From Clostridiales bacterium (GTDB lineage: Bacteria > Bacillota > Clostridia > Christensenellales > Aristaeellaceae), in NCBI GenBank assembly GCA_004556155.1, contig SFIM01000016.1, positions 36,507 through 100,506 on the forward strand: DNA of 64,000 nucleotides, read 5' to 3'. A program made the position numbers and the translations under genes. Every line of letters begins with the position of its first letter. The stretch's first letter is position 1. Below the pieces are notes generated by a model. That model had not been told where the DNA came from and made no database searches. It worked only from the letters and a program-made list of their open reading frames with translations. This document shows, piece after piece, positions 50,709 to 58,591 of this stretch.

Positions 50709-51716
50709 TTATTGCTTGTATGCGCCGCGCTCGATTATACCCATAATGGCAGCGACAGCGCCGTACAGCACGCCAGCCACCGCCCAGATGATCCAGCCGG
50801 AGCTGGGCTGGGCGTTGCCGCTGGGGCCGAAGGTGTACACCAGGAAGATGGCCGTAACGATGAGCCAGTAGGTCACGCTGAAAGCGGCGCGGATGCTGCC
50901 GCGCGCCTTGATGCGGCGGGAGTACGCGCCTTCCTCCAACAGGCGCTGCATGGCGGATTGCTGCACGCCGCCATAGACAAAGGCGACGCAGCCGCATGCG
51001 GCGATGAACAGCAGCAGGCATACGCCCGCAATCAGCAGCACTTCGGACGCGGACAGCGCCATGGACGCAAACAGCGGCATAGCCGACAGGATGCACAGCG
51101 TGGTGCCGACGATATTCAGCCGGTTATAGGTTTCGCGGAAATCTCGCTGCCGCTCGCGCACCATGCCCTCCACACCGTACTCGGTTTCAAAGGATTCCTT
51201 ATCCAGATATTCATAATCCTTTACCTTGCTTGCGGAGGACAGGAACAGGATGACCCCGGCGGCGACCAGCGCCAGCAGGATCAGCAGCCCAAAGCCAGCG
51301 GCGGCGTTTTCGGGCATTGCGATGCGGCCTGCTTCCGACAGCGCGGACAGCATCAGCAGCGCCGTGGGGGAAACGACGCACAGGAAGGTGGCCAGCGCCA
51401 GCCTGGGGGCGGCGGCGCGGCGCAGGGAGAGGTACTCGGAGGCCTGCTCCATTGTGACCCGGCGCAGCGCGGGCACGCTTTCCGCGCTTTCATTGCAGGG
51501 GGTGGAATCGACCTGCTCCATTTCATCCTTCAGCAGGTAATCCGTGGATACGCCGAACAACTGGCTGAGATGCACAATCTTGCCGATATCGGGAAAGGAC
51601 TGCGCGCCCTCCCACTTGGAAACGGATTGGCGCGTAACGCTGAGCCGCTCGGCCAGCTCCTCCTGAGACCAGCCCGCCTTTTTACGCAGGGAAATCAGCT
51701 TATCTGCAAAAATCAT
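50709..51716 (-). CDS. HTH_XRE regulator fused to a multi-pass membrane domain
   Basis: A 335-residue protein. Residues 1-62 are a Cro/C1 helix-turn-helix (LISLRKKAGWSQEELAERLSVTRQSVSKWEG). A linker with a low-complexity acidic region follows, and then about six transmembrane helices (LATFLCVVSPTALLML, GFGLLILLALVAAGVIL and others). It is a membrane-tethered regulator of the type found ahead of DUF4097/DUF1700 genes, and likely controls the downstream operon. AAGGAG lies upstream. About 30 bases separate it from the DUF4097 gene. Confidence 0.88.
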   Translation of the reverse strand: MIFADKLISLRKKAGWSQEELAERLSVTRQSVSKWEGAQSFPDIGKIVHLSQLFGVSTDYLLKDEMEQVDSTPCNESAESVPALRRVTMEQASEYLSLRRAAAPRLALATFLCVVSPTALLMLSALSEAGRIAMPENAAAGFGLLILLALVAAGVILFLSSASKVKDYEYLDKESFETEYGVEGMVRERQRDFRETYNRLNIVGTTLCILSAMPLFASMALSASEVLLIAGVCLLLFIAACGCVAFVYGGVQQSAMQRLLEEGAYSRRIKARGSIRAAFSVTYWLIVTAIFLVYTFGPSGNAQPSSGWIIWAVAGVLYGAVAAIMGIIERGAYKQ

Positions 51717-51810
51717 AAATTCATTCTCCTTTCAAGGCGCCTGAGCGCCCTCTGCAGGCAAAATGATAGCGCATTTGCCGGTTGCGCGCCAGAAAGCGAG
51801 CTTGAAAATC

Positions 51811-51890
51811 TGTCAACCAGCAGTTGCAAATGCGAAAATGCATCGATCCATTTAAAAACTATCGATGCAAATCGCATGGAACCTATGACA
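51811..51890. promoter_or_regulatory. Long imperfect dyad between the HTH regulator and the binding-protein operon
   Basis: Inner arms ATGCGAAAATGCATCGAT (51830-51847) and ATCGATGCAAATCGCAT (51861-51877) pair over most of their length around CCATTTAAAAACT; outer TGTCA (51811-51815) and TGACA (51886-51890) extend the symmetry. The stretch 51717-52005 otherwise holds only the terminator at 51949-51972. Confidence 0.55.
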
Positions 51891-51948
51891 TTATATCATC
51901 TTGCTGTTTAAATCTCAACAAGAGAGCGTTATATATTTTGGCAAAGCA

Positions 51949-51972
51949 AAAACGCCGCCCCTTGGAGCGGCG
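51949..51972 (-). terminator. Terminator of the orphan binding-protein gene
   Basis: CGCCGCTCC/GGGGCGGCG stem followed by TTTTTGC on the minus strand. Confidence 0.85.
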
Positions 51973-52005
51973 CGTAAAACCAATTGTATTATTCTGCTTG
52001 CGTAA

Positions 52006-53304
52006 TTAGTTGAACAGATGCGCAGAGTCGTTTTGCACCTGCTCAAAGGCTTCTTCGGGCGTGATGCTCTGTTCCTGAATCAGCAGGGAGGTAGCGGCGG
52101 CGATAATCTGCACAAACTCCATGCGCTCGGGGAAGTAAGGCGTTTCGTTGCCATAGGCCCAGGCCAGCTGATCGTAGGCGACGCGGGTGTTAGGATCCTC
52201 GGCCCAGGCAGCCTTCATGGTTTCGTTTTCAGCCACAGACTTTGTGCCAGGCACATAGCCCGTCTTGATGGCGTTGAGGGCTACCCATTCATCCTGCATG
52301 ATGAAGTTGATGAACTCCCAGCCGGCGCGCAGCTGTTCATCGGAGTTGCCGTTGATCAGGCAAATATTGCCGCCGCCGCTGCCGGTGGCAGGCTCATCAT
52401 AGTAGGGCAGGTAGGATACGCCCAGCTCAAAGCCGTTTTCAGCGGCGAACTTTTTGATGTTGCCAAGCGAACCGCAGGAAGCGATGAATGCGGCCAGCTT
52501 GCCGCGATAGAACAGCTCCGTGCACTCTGCTGAAGCATTGGTGGGCGCATAAGGCTGGCACCAGCCTTCATCTACCCAACGGCGCCAATCGGAAAACAGG
52601 CGCAGGAGGCTCTTGTTTTCCAGCGCGGGGGAGGTGCCGCCCTCAGCGACCAGGGGAGAACCGGTAGACCAGAGCAGGCCGCCCTGGATGAAGGAGGTAT
52701 CCTCCAGCATCAGGAAGCCCCAGGTGTCCACTTCGCCGGTAGCTGCGTTGACGGTGTGCAGCGCCTTGCAGAAGGTTTCCATATCGGCAATGGTCTTGGG
52801 AGCGGTCAGCCCCTTTGCGTCAGCCATGGTCTTGTTGTAGTAGAATACGGGGGTGGAGCGGACATAGGGCAGGGTGTGCACTTCGCCGTCATGGATGGCA
52901 GGCACATTGAGGAACACGTTCAGCAGGTTGTTTAGGTCGAAGCCGGTTTCGGCCATATAAGGGGCCATATCGGCGGTCAGGTTGTCGTCCAGCAGCATGG
53001 CGGTGTGCGCGGAAGAGGTGACGGCGATGACCGGGATATCGCCGGACTGGGAACCCAGCTGAATCTTGGTTACGTTGGTGTTGTAGTTGCCCTGATAGAT
53101 TTCTTCCACGATGATGCCTTTTTCTTTGCCGACCGTTTCGTTGAACGCGTCAACGGAGGCCTTGAGCACCTCGTAATTGGCGCTGCTTCCGCGCGTATGC
53201 CAGAAGGGAATGGTGATAGGGTCTTCGGGCGAGTAGGCCAGGGCGGTGCTGGCGGCGCTGATGAGCATGACCAGCGACAGGGCAAGGGCGACGAGCTTTT
53301 TCAT
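52006..53304 (-). CDS. Orphan extracellular sugar-binding protein (family 1)
   Basis: A 432-residue secreted protein with a clear signal peptide (ALALSLVMLISAASTALA-YS). It has the shape of UgpB/MalE-like family-1 binding proteins: DPITIPFWHTRGSS near the N-terminus, SGDIPVIAVTSSAHTAMLL, then ALHTVNAATGEVDTWGFLM, WSTGSPLVAEGG and the C-terminal AWEF-like region. No permease or ATPase lies near; it follows a LacI regulator by about 60 bases in one direction. It must use a transporter elsewhere or act as a sensor component. AGGAGG sets ATG 53304. Confidence 0.88.
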   Translation of the reverse strand: MKKLVALALSLVMLISAASTALAYSPEDPITIPFWHTRGSSANYEVLKASVDAFNETVGKEKGIIVEEIYQGNYNTNVTKIQLGSQSGDIPVIAVTSSAHTAMLLDDNLTADMAPYMAETGFDLNNLLNVFLNVPAIHDGEVHTLPYVRSTPVFYYNKTMADAKGLTAPKTIADMETFCKALHTVNAATGEVDTWGFLMLEDTSFIQGGLLWSTGSPLVAEGGTSPALENKSLLRLFSDWRRWVDEGWCQPYAPTNASAECTELFYRGKLAAFIASCGSLGNIKKFAAENGFELGVSYLPYYDEPATGSGGGNICLINGNSDEQLRAGWEFINFIMQDEWVALNAIKTGYVPGTKSVAENETMKAAWAEDPNTRVAYDQLAWAYGNETPYFPERMEFVQIIAAATSLLIQEQSITPEEAFEQVQNDSAHLFN

Positions 53305-53319
53305 GGGGGTACCTCCTGA

Positions 53320-53342
53320 TTGATTTTAAACAGCAACCCTCT
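53320..53342 (-). other. Small hairpin in the lacI-type/binding-protein gap
   Basis: AACAGCA/TGCTGTT arms around GAGGGT just before the ribosome site. It has no true T-run; it may be a processing or attenuating hairpin that raises binding-protein mRNA over the regulator. Confidence 0.4.
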
Positions 53343-53367
53343 GCTGTTCTTACCTAATTAAAGTGAG

Positions 53368-54351
53368 TTAAAGCGATTTCCCCTCGAAGTACTGGCAGGG
53401 CAAAAACTGCGTGACGATCTCCTTATGGCCCTGAAGCTGGCGATAGATCTGCCGGGCGGCGCATTCACCGATCAATCGGTTGGGTTGAATCACGCCGCAC
53501 AGCTGCGGATTGGATAGGCGAATCCAATCATAATCGGCGAAGGTCATCACGCCCAAATCCTGAGGGATGCGAACGCCGTTTTCATTCCAGTAGGACATTG
53601 CGCCCACCGTCATGGGGCTGGAAAGAATCAGTACCGCGTCTGCGTCGGTATTGTGCGCGATGCGCTGGGCAAACTGGCGGCCGTCATCGATTGTGGCTAC
53701 GCCGTAGCAAATGTGCTCCTGCCGGAGGGGCAGCCCGTGCTTGGCCAGCGTATCCTGATAGCCCTGGATGCGGTGCATGGTGGGGGCAAACTGCGGCGTG
53801 GGGCTGATTAGCGCAATCTTGCGGTAGCCTTTTTGCAGCATTTGCTCCATCACCTGGCAGGTAATGGTGTAGTTGTCGATGTAAAAACCGCTCACCGTTT
53901 GCTTTTCAGGCGCACGATCGATGAGCACCACAGGGCAGGGCACCTGCGAATAATCATAGCCATTGTCGCTGAGTACGATGATGATACCATCCACCTTCCA
54001 GCTGAGCAGGTACTCAATCGCGTCCTTTTCGGCCTGCGGATTGTTGGACGACGCCTTCATAATCAGGTTATATCCGTGGGCGGAAAGCTCCTTTTCAATC
54101 GCTTCCAGGGATTTGCCATAGTAGGTGCCTGCATTCAGGCTGGGCAGGATGATACCGATGGTGTTGGTGCGCTTCTGTCGCAGCGAACAGGCCAGACGAT
54201 TTTTGTGATAGCCCGTATCGGCGACGATTTTCATCACCCTTTCGGTGATTTCGGGGCTGACATAGCGCGTTTGATTGAGCACGTGCGATACGGTGCTGGA
54301 GGATACGCCGGCGAGGCGCGCGATATCTGTGATGGATATGCGTTCTTTCAT
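53368..54351 (-). CDS. LacI-family transcriptional repressor
   Basis: A 327-residue regulator. Residues 1-55 are the LacI headpiece (ITDIARLAGVSSSTVSHVLNQTRYVSPEI), with the hinge helix after it, and the remainder is a periplasmic-binding-fold sugar sensor (IGIILPSLNAGTYYGKSLE, IDRAPEKQTV). ATG 54351 is preceded by AAAGG; the frame is open upstream but passes through the promoter. An operator-like AAACGTTT (54384-54391) lies just downstream of its own -10, so it is probably autoregulated. It likely also controls the co-directional binding-protein gene. Confidence 0.93.
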   Translation of the reverse strand: MKERISITDIARLAGVSSSTVSHVLNQTRYVSPEITERVMKIVADTGYHKNRLACSLRQKRTNTIGIILPSLNAGTYYGKSLEAIEKELSAHGYNLIMKASSNNPQAEKDAIEYLLSWKVDGIIIVLSDNGYDYSQVPCPVVLIDRAPEKQTVSGFYIDNYTITCQVMEQMLQKGYRKIALISPTPQFAPTMHRIQGYQDTLAKHGLPLRQEHICYGVATIDDGRQFAQRIAHNTDADAVLILSSPMTVGAMSYWNENGVRIPQDLGVMTFADYDWIRLSNPQLCGVIQPNRLIGECAARQIYRQLQGHKEIVTQFLPCQYFEGKSL

Positions 54352-54382
54352 GATATCAAACCTTTCGAAAAAAACGATTGCG

Positions 54383-54394
54383 CAAACGTTTCGA
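54383..54394. promoter_or_regulatory. LacI-type operator in the repressor promoter
   Basis: GCAAACGTTTCG centred on CG at 54387-54388, close to PurR/CcpA-like LacI-family sites (AAACGTTT). It sits about 17 bases downstream of the -10, where repression is expected. Confidence 0.65.
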
Positions 54395-54408
54395 TGGAAA
54401 GCAAAATT

Positions 54409-54437
54409 ATGATAGCACAGATTTAGCCGTGTGTCAA
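54409..54437 (-). promoter_or_regulatory. Promoter of the LacI-type gene
   Basis: Minus strand TTGACA (54432-54437), 17-base spacer, TATCAT (54409-54414). Confidence 0.8.
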
Positions 54438-54514
54438 TGCCGCCTGGACGCAATTCGCGCGAAACAGCAAAATTTAAAAGCATAGAATTTCTCCATTTTT
54501 TTGAAAAATACCTA

Positions 54515-54543
54515 TTGACAAACGTCCATGAATCATGTATTAT
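54515..54543 (+). promoter_or_regulatory. Promoter of the tRNA cluster
   Basis: TTGACA (54515-54520), 17-base spacer, TATTAT (54538-54543), about 35 bases before the first tRNA. Confidence 0.85.
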
Positions 54544-54578
54544 ATCCCTTGTCACCGAACGCTGTGCATAAGCTCAAT

Positions 54579-54655
54579 CGGGGTGTAGCGCAGTCCGGTA
54601 GCGCACGTGCTTTGGGAGCATGGGGCCGGGGGTTCGAATCCCTTCACCCCGACCA
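54579..54655 (+). tRNA. tRNA-Pro (TGG)
   Basis: 77 bases with acceptor CGGGGTG/CACCCCG, encoded CCA end and loop TTTGGGA (anticodon TGG). Confidence 0.95.
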
Positions 54656-54674
54656 ATTTGCTTGTGCACAACAT

Positions 54675-54750
54675 GGCCCCGTGGTCAAGCGGTCTAAGAC
54701 ATCGCCCTTTCACGGCGGTAACTCGGGTTCGAGTCCCGACGGGGTCACCA
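54675..54750 (+). tRNA. tRNA-Glu (TTC)
   Basis: 76 bases, acceptor GGCCCCG/CGGGGTC, encoded CCA, loop CTTTCAC (anticodon TTC). Confidence 0.95.
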
Positions 54751-54773
54751 TTTTTTCTTCCCTTCGGGGTAAC

Positions 54774-54850
54774 GGGCCTTTAGCTCAGTTGGTCAGAGCG
54801 GCCGGCTCATAACCGGTTGGTCCGGGGTTCAAGTCCCTGAAGGCCCACCA
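54774..54850 (+). tRNA. tRNA with CAT anticodon (Met, or Ile2)
   Basis: 77 bases, acceptor GGGCCTT/AAGGCCC, encoded CCA, loop CTCATAA (CAT). The body GCCTTTAGCTCAGTTGGT resembles lysidine-modified tRNA-Ile2 of Bacillota; from sequence alone I cannot separate it from elongator Met. Confidence 0.88.
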
Positions 54851-54855
54851 CATGT

Positions 54856-54932
54856 GGCCCGGTAGTTCAGTTGGTTAGAACGCCAGCCTGTCACGCTGGA
54901 GGTCATGGGTTCGAGCCCCATTCGGGTCGCCA
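54856..54932 (+). tRNA. tRNA-Asp (GTC)
   Basis: 77 bases, loop CTGTCAC (GTC), GCCA end. Confidence 0.95.
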
Positions 54933-54962
54933 CTTTTCTTTTCTCGCCGGTTGGGCCATTTT

Positions 54963-55038
54963 GCTGGTGTAGCTCAATTGGCAGAGCAGCTGATTTGTAA
55001 TCAGCAGGTTGCGGGTTCAAGTCCCATCGCCAGCTCCA
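54963..55038 (+). tRNA. tRNA-Thr (TGT)
   Basis: 76 bases, acceptor GCTGGTG/CGCCAGC, loop TTTGTAA (TGT), encoded TCCA. Confidence 0.95.
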
Positions 55039-55042
55039 TCAT

Positions 55043-55127
<85 letters not shown>

Positions 55128-55131
55128 TCAG

Positions 55132-55164
55132 AAGAGCGTCTGAGTAATCAGGCGCTCTTTTGAT
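55132..55164 (+). terminator. Terminator of the tRNA cluster
   Basis: AAGAGCGTCTGA/TCAGGCGCTCTT stem with GTAA loop, then TTTGATTTG. Confidence 0.85.
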
Positions 55165-55245
55165 TTGCCTGTACCTTCACAGACGATTTGCCCGCATGCT
55201 AAAATGCAATTGCAGGCAACTTCTGAACATAAGGAGCAGCGTTAG

Positions 55246-55689
55246 TTGAAAAAGAAAAAGCACAATTGGTTAAAGCGTATTGTATTGGGGCAATGCATCC
55301 TTTCTACAGCGCTGAGCATCATTGCCATTGGCATTGTAGGATACGATATCATCATGTTTGCTGTCACAGGCAAGTTTACGCTGTTTAAATCGCTTAATAC
55401 AGTGCCCTATGAAACAGTAGACGAATCGTGGAACTATGTAACCACCGCGGGCTTGAAGCTATGGGGCGATGACGAATAGGCGCAGAAGTATGTTCCCTTC
55501 TTCTTTTCATTGAGCATGTGGCATATGATATGGCTTGCAATCCTCTGGGTATGCGAATATATCCGCAATAAGCCGCTGATGATGATATCGTTGATCGTAA
55601 TGCTTGTGTGCCTGGCCATTTACTTTGTTTATTTGGGTTATATTGATGGCTGCGTAAGCTACAATTATATTCGCGAGGTGATCATGTAG
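55246..55689 (+). pseudogene. Membrane protein of unknown function split by an in-frame amber codon
   Basis: TTG start at 55246 with AAGGAG nine bases upstream. The first 77 residues include one transmembrane helix (CILSTALSIIAIGIVGYDIIMF) and end LKLWGDDE. TAG at 55477-55479 stops the frame, but the same frame then reads AQKYVPFFFSLSMWHMIWLA and a second helix region (MMISLIVMLVCLAIYFVYLG) to TAG at 55687-55689, about 147 residues in all. A single CAG-to-TAG (or GAG-to-TAG) change fits. No named family. The two parts could also be separate small proteins. Confidence 0.65.
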
Positions 55690-55704
55690 ACCTTGCGGCA
55701 TAAA

Positions 55705-55730
55705 AAAGGATCCCGATGGGAGCCCTTTTT
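55705..55730. terminator. Weak bidirectional terminator
   Basis: AAAAGG...CCTTTTT with inner CCC/GGG pairs (55705-55729), A-run left, T-run right, between the two convergent genes. Confidence 0.6.
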
Positions 55731-55743
55731 GCGTATGATGCTT

Positions 55744-56712
55744 TTATGGACACCGCAAAGCATATTCTTCCGGCGTTTCAAAATGGGTGGTTTCGCTGGC
55801 TGCGACTACGCGTGCTTCTTCTGGGAAAGCGCCATAGCCGACAAACTGCACGGATTTGGGAAGAATAACGTCTGTGGTGAGATTCCAATTGTATAGGAAT
55901 GCGTACTCGCCGATGCGCGTTACGCCTTCTGGAATTTCAATGGATGTGAGGTCGCAGCCGGCAAAGCAATAGGCGGGAATCTCGGTAATGTCGGGCGGCA
56001 GTTGGATGCTGTTTAACCCTGTGGCAAAAAAACAATGCGAATCCAGAGTAATCACGCTGTCTGGCAGAGTTACCTGCTTTAGCTCCGGCATATCATAAAA
56101 GACCGCGCCGATCGAAGTGAGCGTTGGGGGCAAGATGACGTCAGTACGATCTGTCAGCCAGTTGTCCAGGCAGTGATTGCCCAGCCTCGTTACGCTTGGC
56201 AGGGGATAATCGTGGCTGGACGGGGCGGCGTATAGCAGCGTGTTGGAACGCAAATCAAGCAAAAAGCCGTTTTCACACGAAAAATACGCGCTGCCGTTTG
56301 GAAAAGAGACTTCAGCAAATACATTCAAGAACCCTTCGCCAATCTGCTGAAGCGTGGAGGGAAGAACGAGCATCGTTGCGTTACAGCAGCTATCGAAAGC
56401 GTTTTCCTCCAAATATCGCACGCCCTCGGGCACGGTGATGCAAAATCGGTTTCGATGATCAAACTGATAGGAAATGCCCATCGCATATGCCCCAATGCCA
56501 ATGAGCGGATGACCGCCCAGCGTATCTGGCAGGAGCAAATTGACCTGCTCCTCTCCGGCTGGCCAGCCCTGCCAATCCCGCAGCACAGCGCCCTCATCGG
56601 TTAGCGTATAGGAAAAAGCGCCGTCTTGGTAGAAGGGAGAATCCGCCAGCGCAAGCCGTAAAGGATGCATGGCAAGAAAGAAAATAACCGCCCAAAGTAA
56701 GCATTTTCGCAT
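55744..56712 (-). CDS. Secreted leucine-rich repeat protein, BspA (LRR_5) type
   Basis: A 322-residue exported protein with a signal peptide (FFLAMHPLRLALA-DS). The body is a run of LRR_5 repeats: PEGVRYLEENAFDSC, PSTLQQIGEGFL, PDSVITLDSHCFFATG, PPDITEIPAYCFAGC, PEGVTRIGEYAFLYN, PKSVQFVGYGAFP. Such repeats mediate binding to surfaces or proteins in gut and oral bacteria. It has no sorting signal, so it is probably secreted or non-covalently bound. It ends six bases upstream of the next gene's end region, in one operon with it. Confidence 0.85.
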   Translation of the reverse strand: MRKCLLWAVIFFLAMHPLRLALADSPFYQDGAFSYTLTDEGAVLRDWQGWPAGEEQVNLLLPDTLGGHPLIGIGAYAMGISYQFDHRNRFCITVPEGVRYLEENAFDSCCNATMLVLPSTLQQIGEGFLNVFAEVSFPNGSAYFSCENGFLLDLRSNTLLYAAPSSHDYPLPSVTRLGNHCLDNWLTDRTDVILPPTLTSIGAVFYDMPELKQVTLPDSVITLDSHCFFATGLNSIQLPPDITEIPAYCFAGCDLTSIEIPEGVTRIGEYAFLYNWNLTTDVILPKSVQFVGYGAFPEEARVVAASETTHFETPEEYALRCP

Positions 56713-56718
56713 GAAAAC

Positions 56719-57669
56719 TCACCTTTCTGTGTTTAGCTGCGCCATGCGCACATAGCCGGTCAGTTGCGCGGGCGCATCTGTCGGGACGTACAGCACGCGT
56801 GCCCAGGTGCCGTCGCGGCCGCAATCGGCCTTGAGCACCTGCAGCGTTGCGCTCTGGGGCAGCGTCGTCAGCGCGGCGGAATCCTCGCTATCCAGGCTGT
56901 ACAGCGCTGTGTGTTCACGTGTATGGGCCGTGGGAAAATCCTGCCCCATCAGCGTGGATTGGATTACATCGTGGCGCTCGTTGGATATGGCTGCTTCAGA
57001 ATCAGCCCATTCCGCCGGATAGACCTGTTCCCAGTGGCAGCTGCCATCCAGCCGCCAAACACGCTCGCGCAAGAAATCGCCCGGTAGATCACGCTGCGTG
57101 GCTACGCTGATGAGGCGCAGGCGGCGGCCTTCCCAACGGTAGAACGTCCAATCGCGATTCGCCCAGCCGTCCGCTTCATCGCTGTCCAGCATGCCCGATT
57201 CGGGATACAGATTATAGTTGCACAGCCAGAGCTGCTCGGCATCATCGGCAAAGCGCTGCTCCTCCGGCAGATAGGGATAATCCGTGTAAACCTCGTCAAA
57301 GCGCCCCGTTTCGGGGTTCCACAGGGCAAAGGACGTGAAGACATTGCGCGCGCCCGCCGCCGTTACCAGGCACAGGTCGGCGTATCCATCGAAGTTCAAA
57401 TCGTTCATCCGGCCTGCACCGGCCGCGCCTATGGGCATTCCAACCGCCCGATAAAGCAGCGACTGCGACAGACTCCCATCTTCGGCGGTGATATCCGCGC
57501 GCAGAATTTTATCATCCGTGGCGGGATCAATCTCGCCCGTATCCACGATAGAAATGGACAGCAGCGGCGCGCCCTCGCACACCCGGCCGGGAAACCCCGT
57601 GACCTCGCCCAGTACGGGCAGGGCGTACAGCAGCAAAAGCATTAATAAGCAGGCAAACGTTCTTTTCAT
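56719..57669 (-). CDS. Secreted FG-GAP-like protein with C-terminal SH3-like domain
   Basis: A 316-residue exported protein. Signal peptide LLMLLLLYALPVLG. Text MNDLNFDGYADLCLVTAAG is a calcium-binding FG-GAP/EF-like loop of the sort seen in beta-propeller proteins, and the end (ATLQVLKADCGRDGTWARVLYVPTDAPAQLTGYVRMAQL) is SH3b-like. AAAGGAG sets ATG 57669. The LRR gene starts six bases after this one, so they are co-transcribed and may work together on the surface. No substrate is known. Confidence 0.65.
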   Translation of the reverse strand: MKRTFACLLMLLLLYALPVLGEVTGFPGRVCEGAPLLSISIVDTGEIDPATDDKILRADITAEDGSLSQSLLYRAVGMPIGAAGAGRMNDLNFDGYADLCLVTAAGARNVFTSFALWNPETGRFDEVYTDYPYLPEEQRFADDAEQLWLCNYNLYPESGMLDSDEADGWANRDWTFYRWEGRRLRLISVATQRDLPGDFLRERVWRLDGSCHWEQVYPAEWADSEAAISNERHDVIQSTLMGQDFPTAHTREHTALYSLDSEDSAALTTLPQSATLQVLKADCGRDGTWARVLYVPTDAPAQLTGYVRMAQLNTER

Positions 57670-57744
57670 TCTCAAGTGCTCCTTTGAAAAGGATTCCGCT
57701 ATATAAACGCGCCAAGGGCCGCGCTTCATCCCCGAATGTTAAAA

Positions 57745-57780
57745 AAAGGGAAGCGCCGCGTGATGCGGCAGACTTCCCTT
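57745..57780 (-). terminator. Terminator of the HAD phosphatase gene
   Basis: AAGGGAAGTCTGCCGC/GCGGCGCTTCCCTT stem and a TTTTTTT run on the minus strand. Confidence 0.88.
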
Positions 57781-58579
57781 ATTCAACCAACCCGGCCTCG
57801 CGCAGGGCCGCGTATATGCCGTCGTGGTTATGATCCAGCGTATGCAGGGGCAGGCGGCGCAGCAGCGGCTCGGGCGCGTTGGCCATCAGATATCCATGCC
57901 CCACGGCGCGCAGCATATCTTCGTCATTGTAGTTATCGCCAAAGGCATAGGCGTTTTCGGGGGTGGTGTGATAATGCGCGCACACCGTGCGTACCGCGCT
58001 GGCCTTGGTAACGCCCTGGCGCATGATTTCCAGCAGGATGGGCGAGGAGCGCACGATGGAATAACTGGGGAAGCGCGCCTTCATCTGCCGTTCGATTTCC
58101 TCCGTGCAGGCAGGATTGCAGATGCACAAAATTTTATGCACCACGTCCTGCGCAAAGCTGTCCACGCTGCCCTCGCGCGCCTGCGCGTGCACAATGGATT
58201 CCTCCCGCTGCACGCGCGCATCTGCTTGGCTGGCCACCACCCAATCGTCAAACGAAAAGGCGTTCCAGCTTAGATCAAAGGCGCTTTGCTGCATAAAATC
58301 AATCATTTCCCGTGCCACGGCCTTGGAAAAGCCCTGATGGGCCAGTACCTGGCGGTTTTCATCCAGCGCCAGCGCGCCGCTGTATGCCACGATGGGGCAG
58401 TTGAAACCGTGCGCGGTCAGAATGGGATAAATGCCAGAGGGGCTGCGCGCAGAGATGATGACAAAGGGGATTTGCCGCGCCTGAAGCTGGCGAATGGCCC
58501 TAAGCGTTTGGGGCGTGATCGTTAGATCGGAGCTGAGCAGCGTGCCGTCGATATCCGAAAATACGATTGTGTTTTGCAT
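57779..58579 (-). CDS. Cof-type HAD-superfamily phosphatase
   Basis: A 266-residue phosphatase. Motif I is FSDIDGTLLSSDL (nucleophile and acid Asp), the motif II region has VIISARSP and the motif IV region AFGDNYNDEDMLRAVGHGY. The cap domain (about 80-185) places it in the Cof subclass, which removes phosphate from sugar phosphates or nucleotides. It lies 12 bases after the CotH gene in an operon. Confidence 0.9.
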   Translation of the reverse strand: MQNTIVFSDIDGTLLSSDLTITPQTLRAIRQLQARQIPFVIISARSPSGIYPILTAHGFNCPIVAYSGALALDENRQVLAHQGFSKAVAREMIDFMQQSAFDLSWNAFSFDDWVVASQADARVQREESIVHAQAREGSVDSFAQDVVHKILCICNPACTEEIERQMKARFPSYSIVRSSPILLEIMRQGVTKASAVRTVCAHYHTTPENAYAFGDNYNDEDMLRAVGHGYLMANAPEPLLRRLPLHTLDHNHDGIYAALREAGLVE

Positions 58580-58591
58580 GGCGATTCTCCG

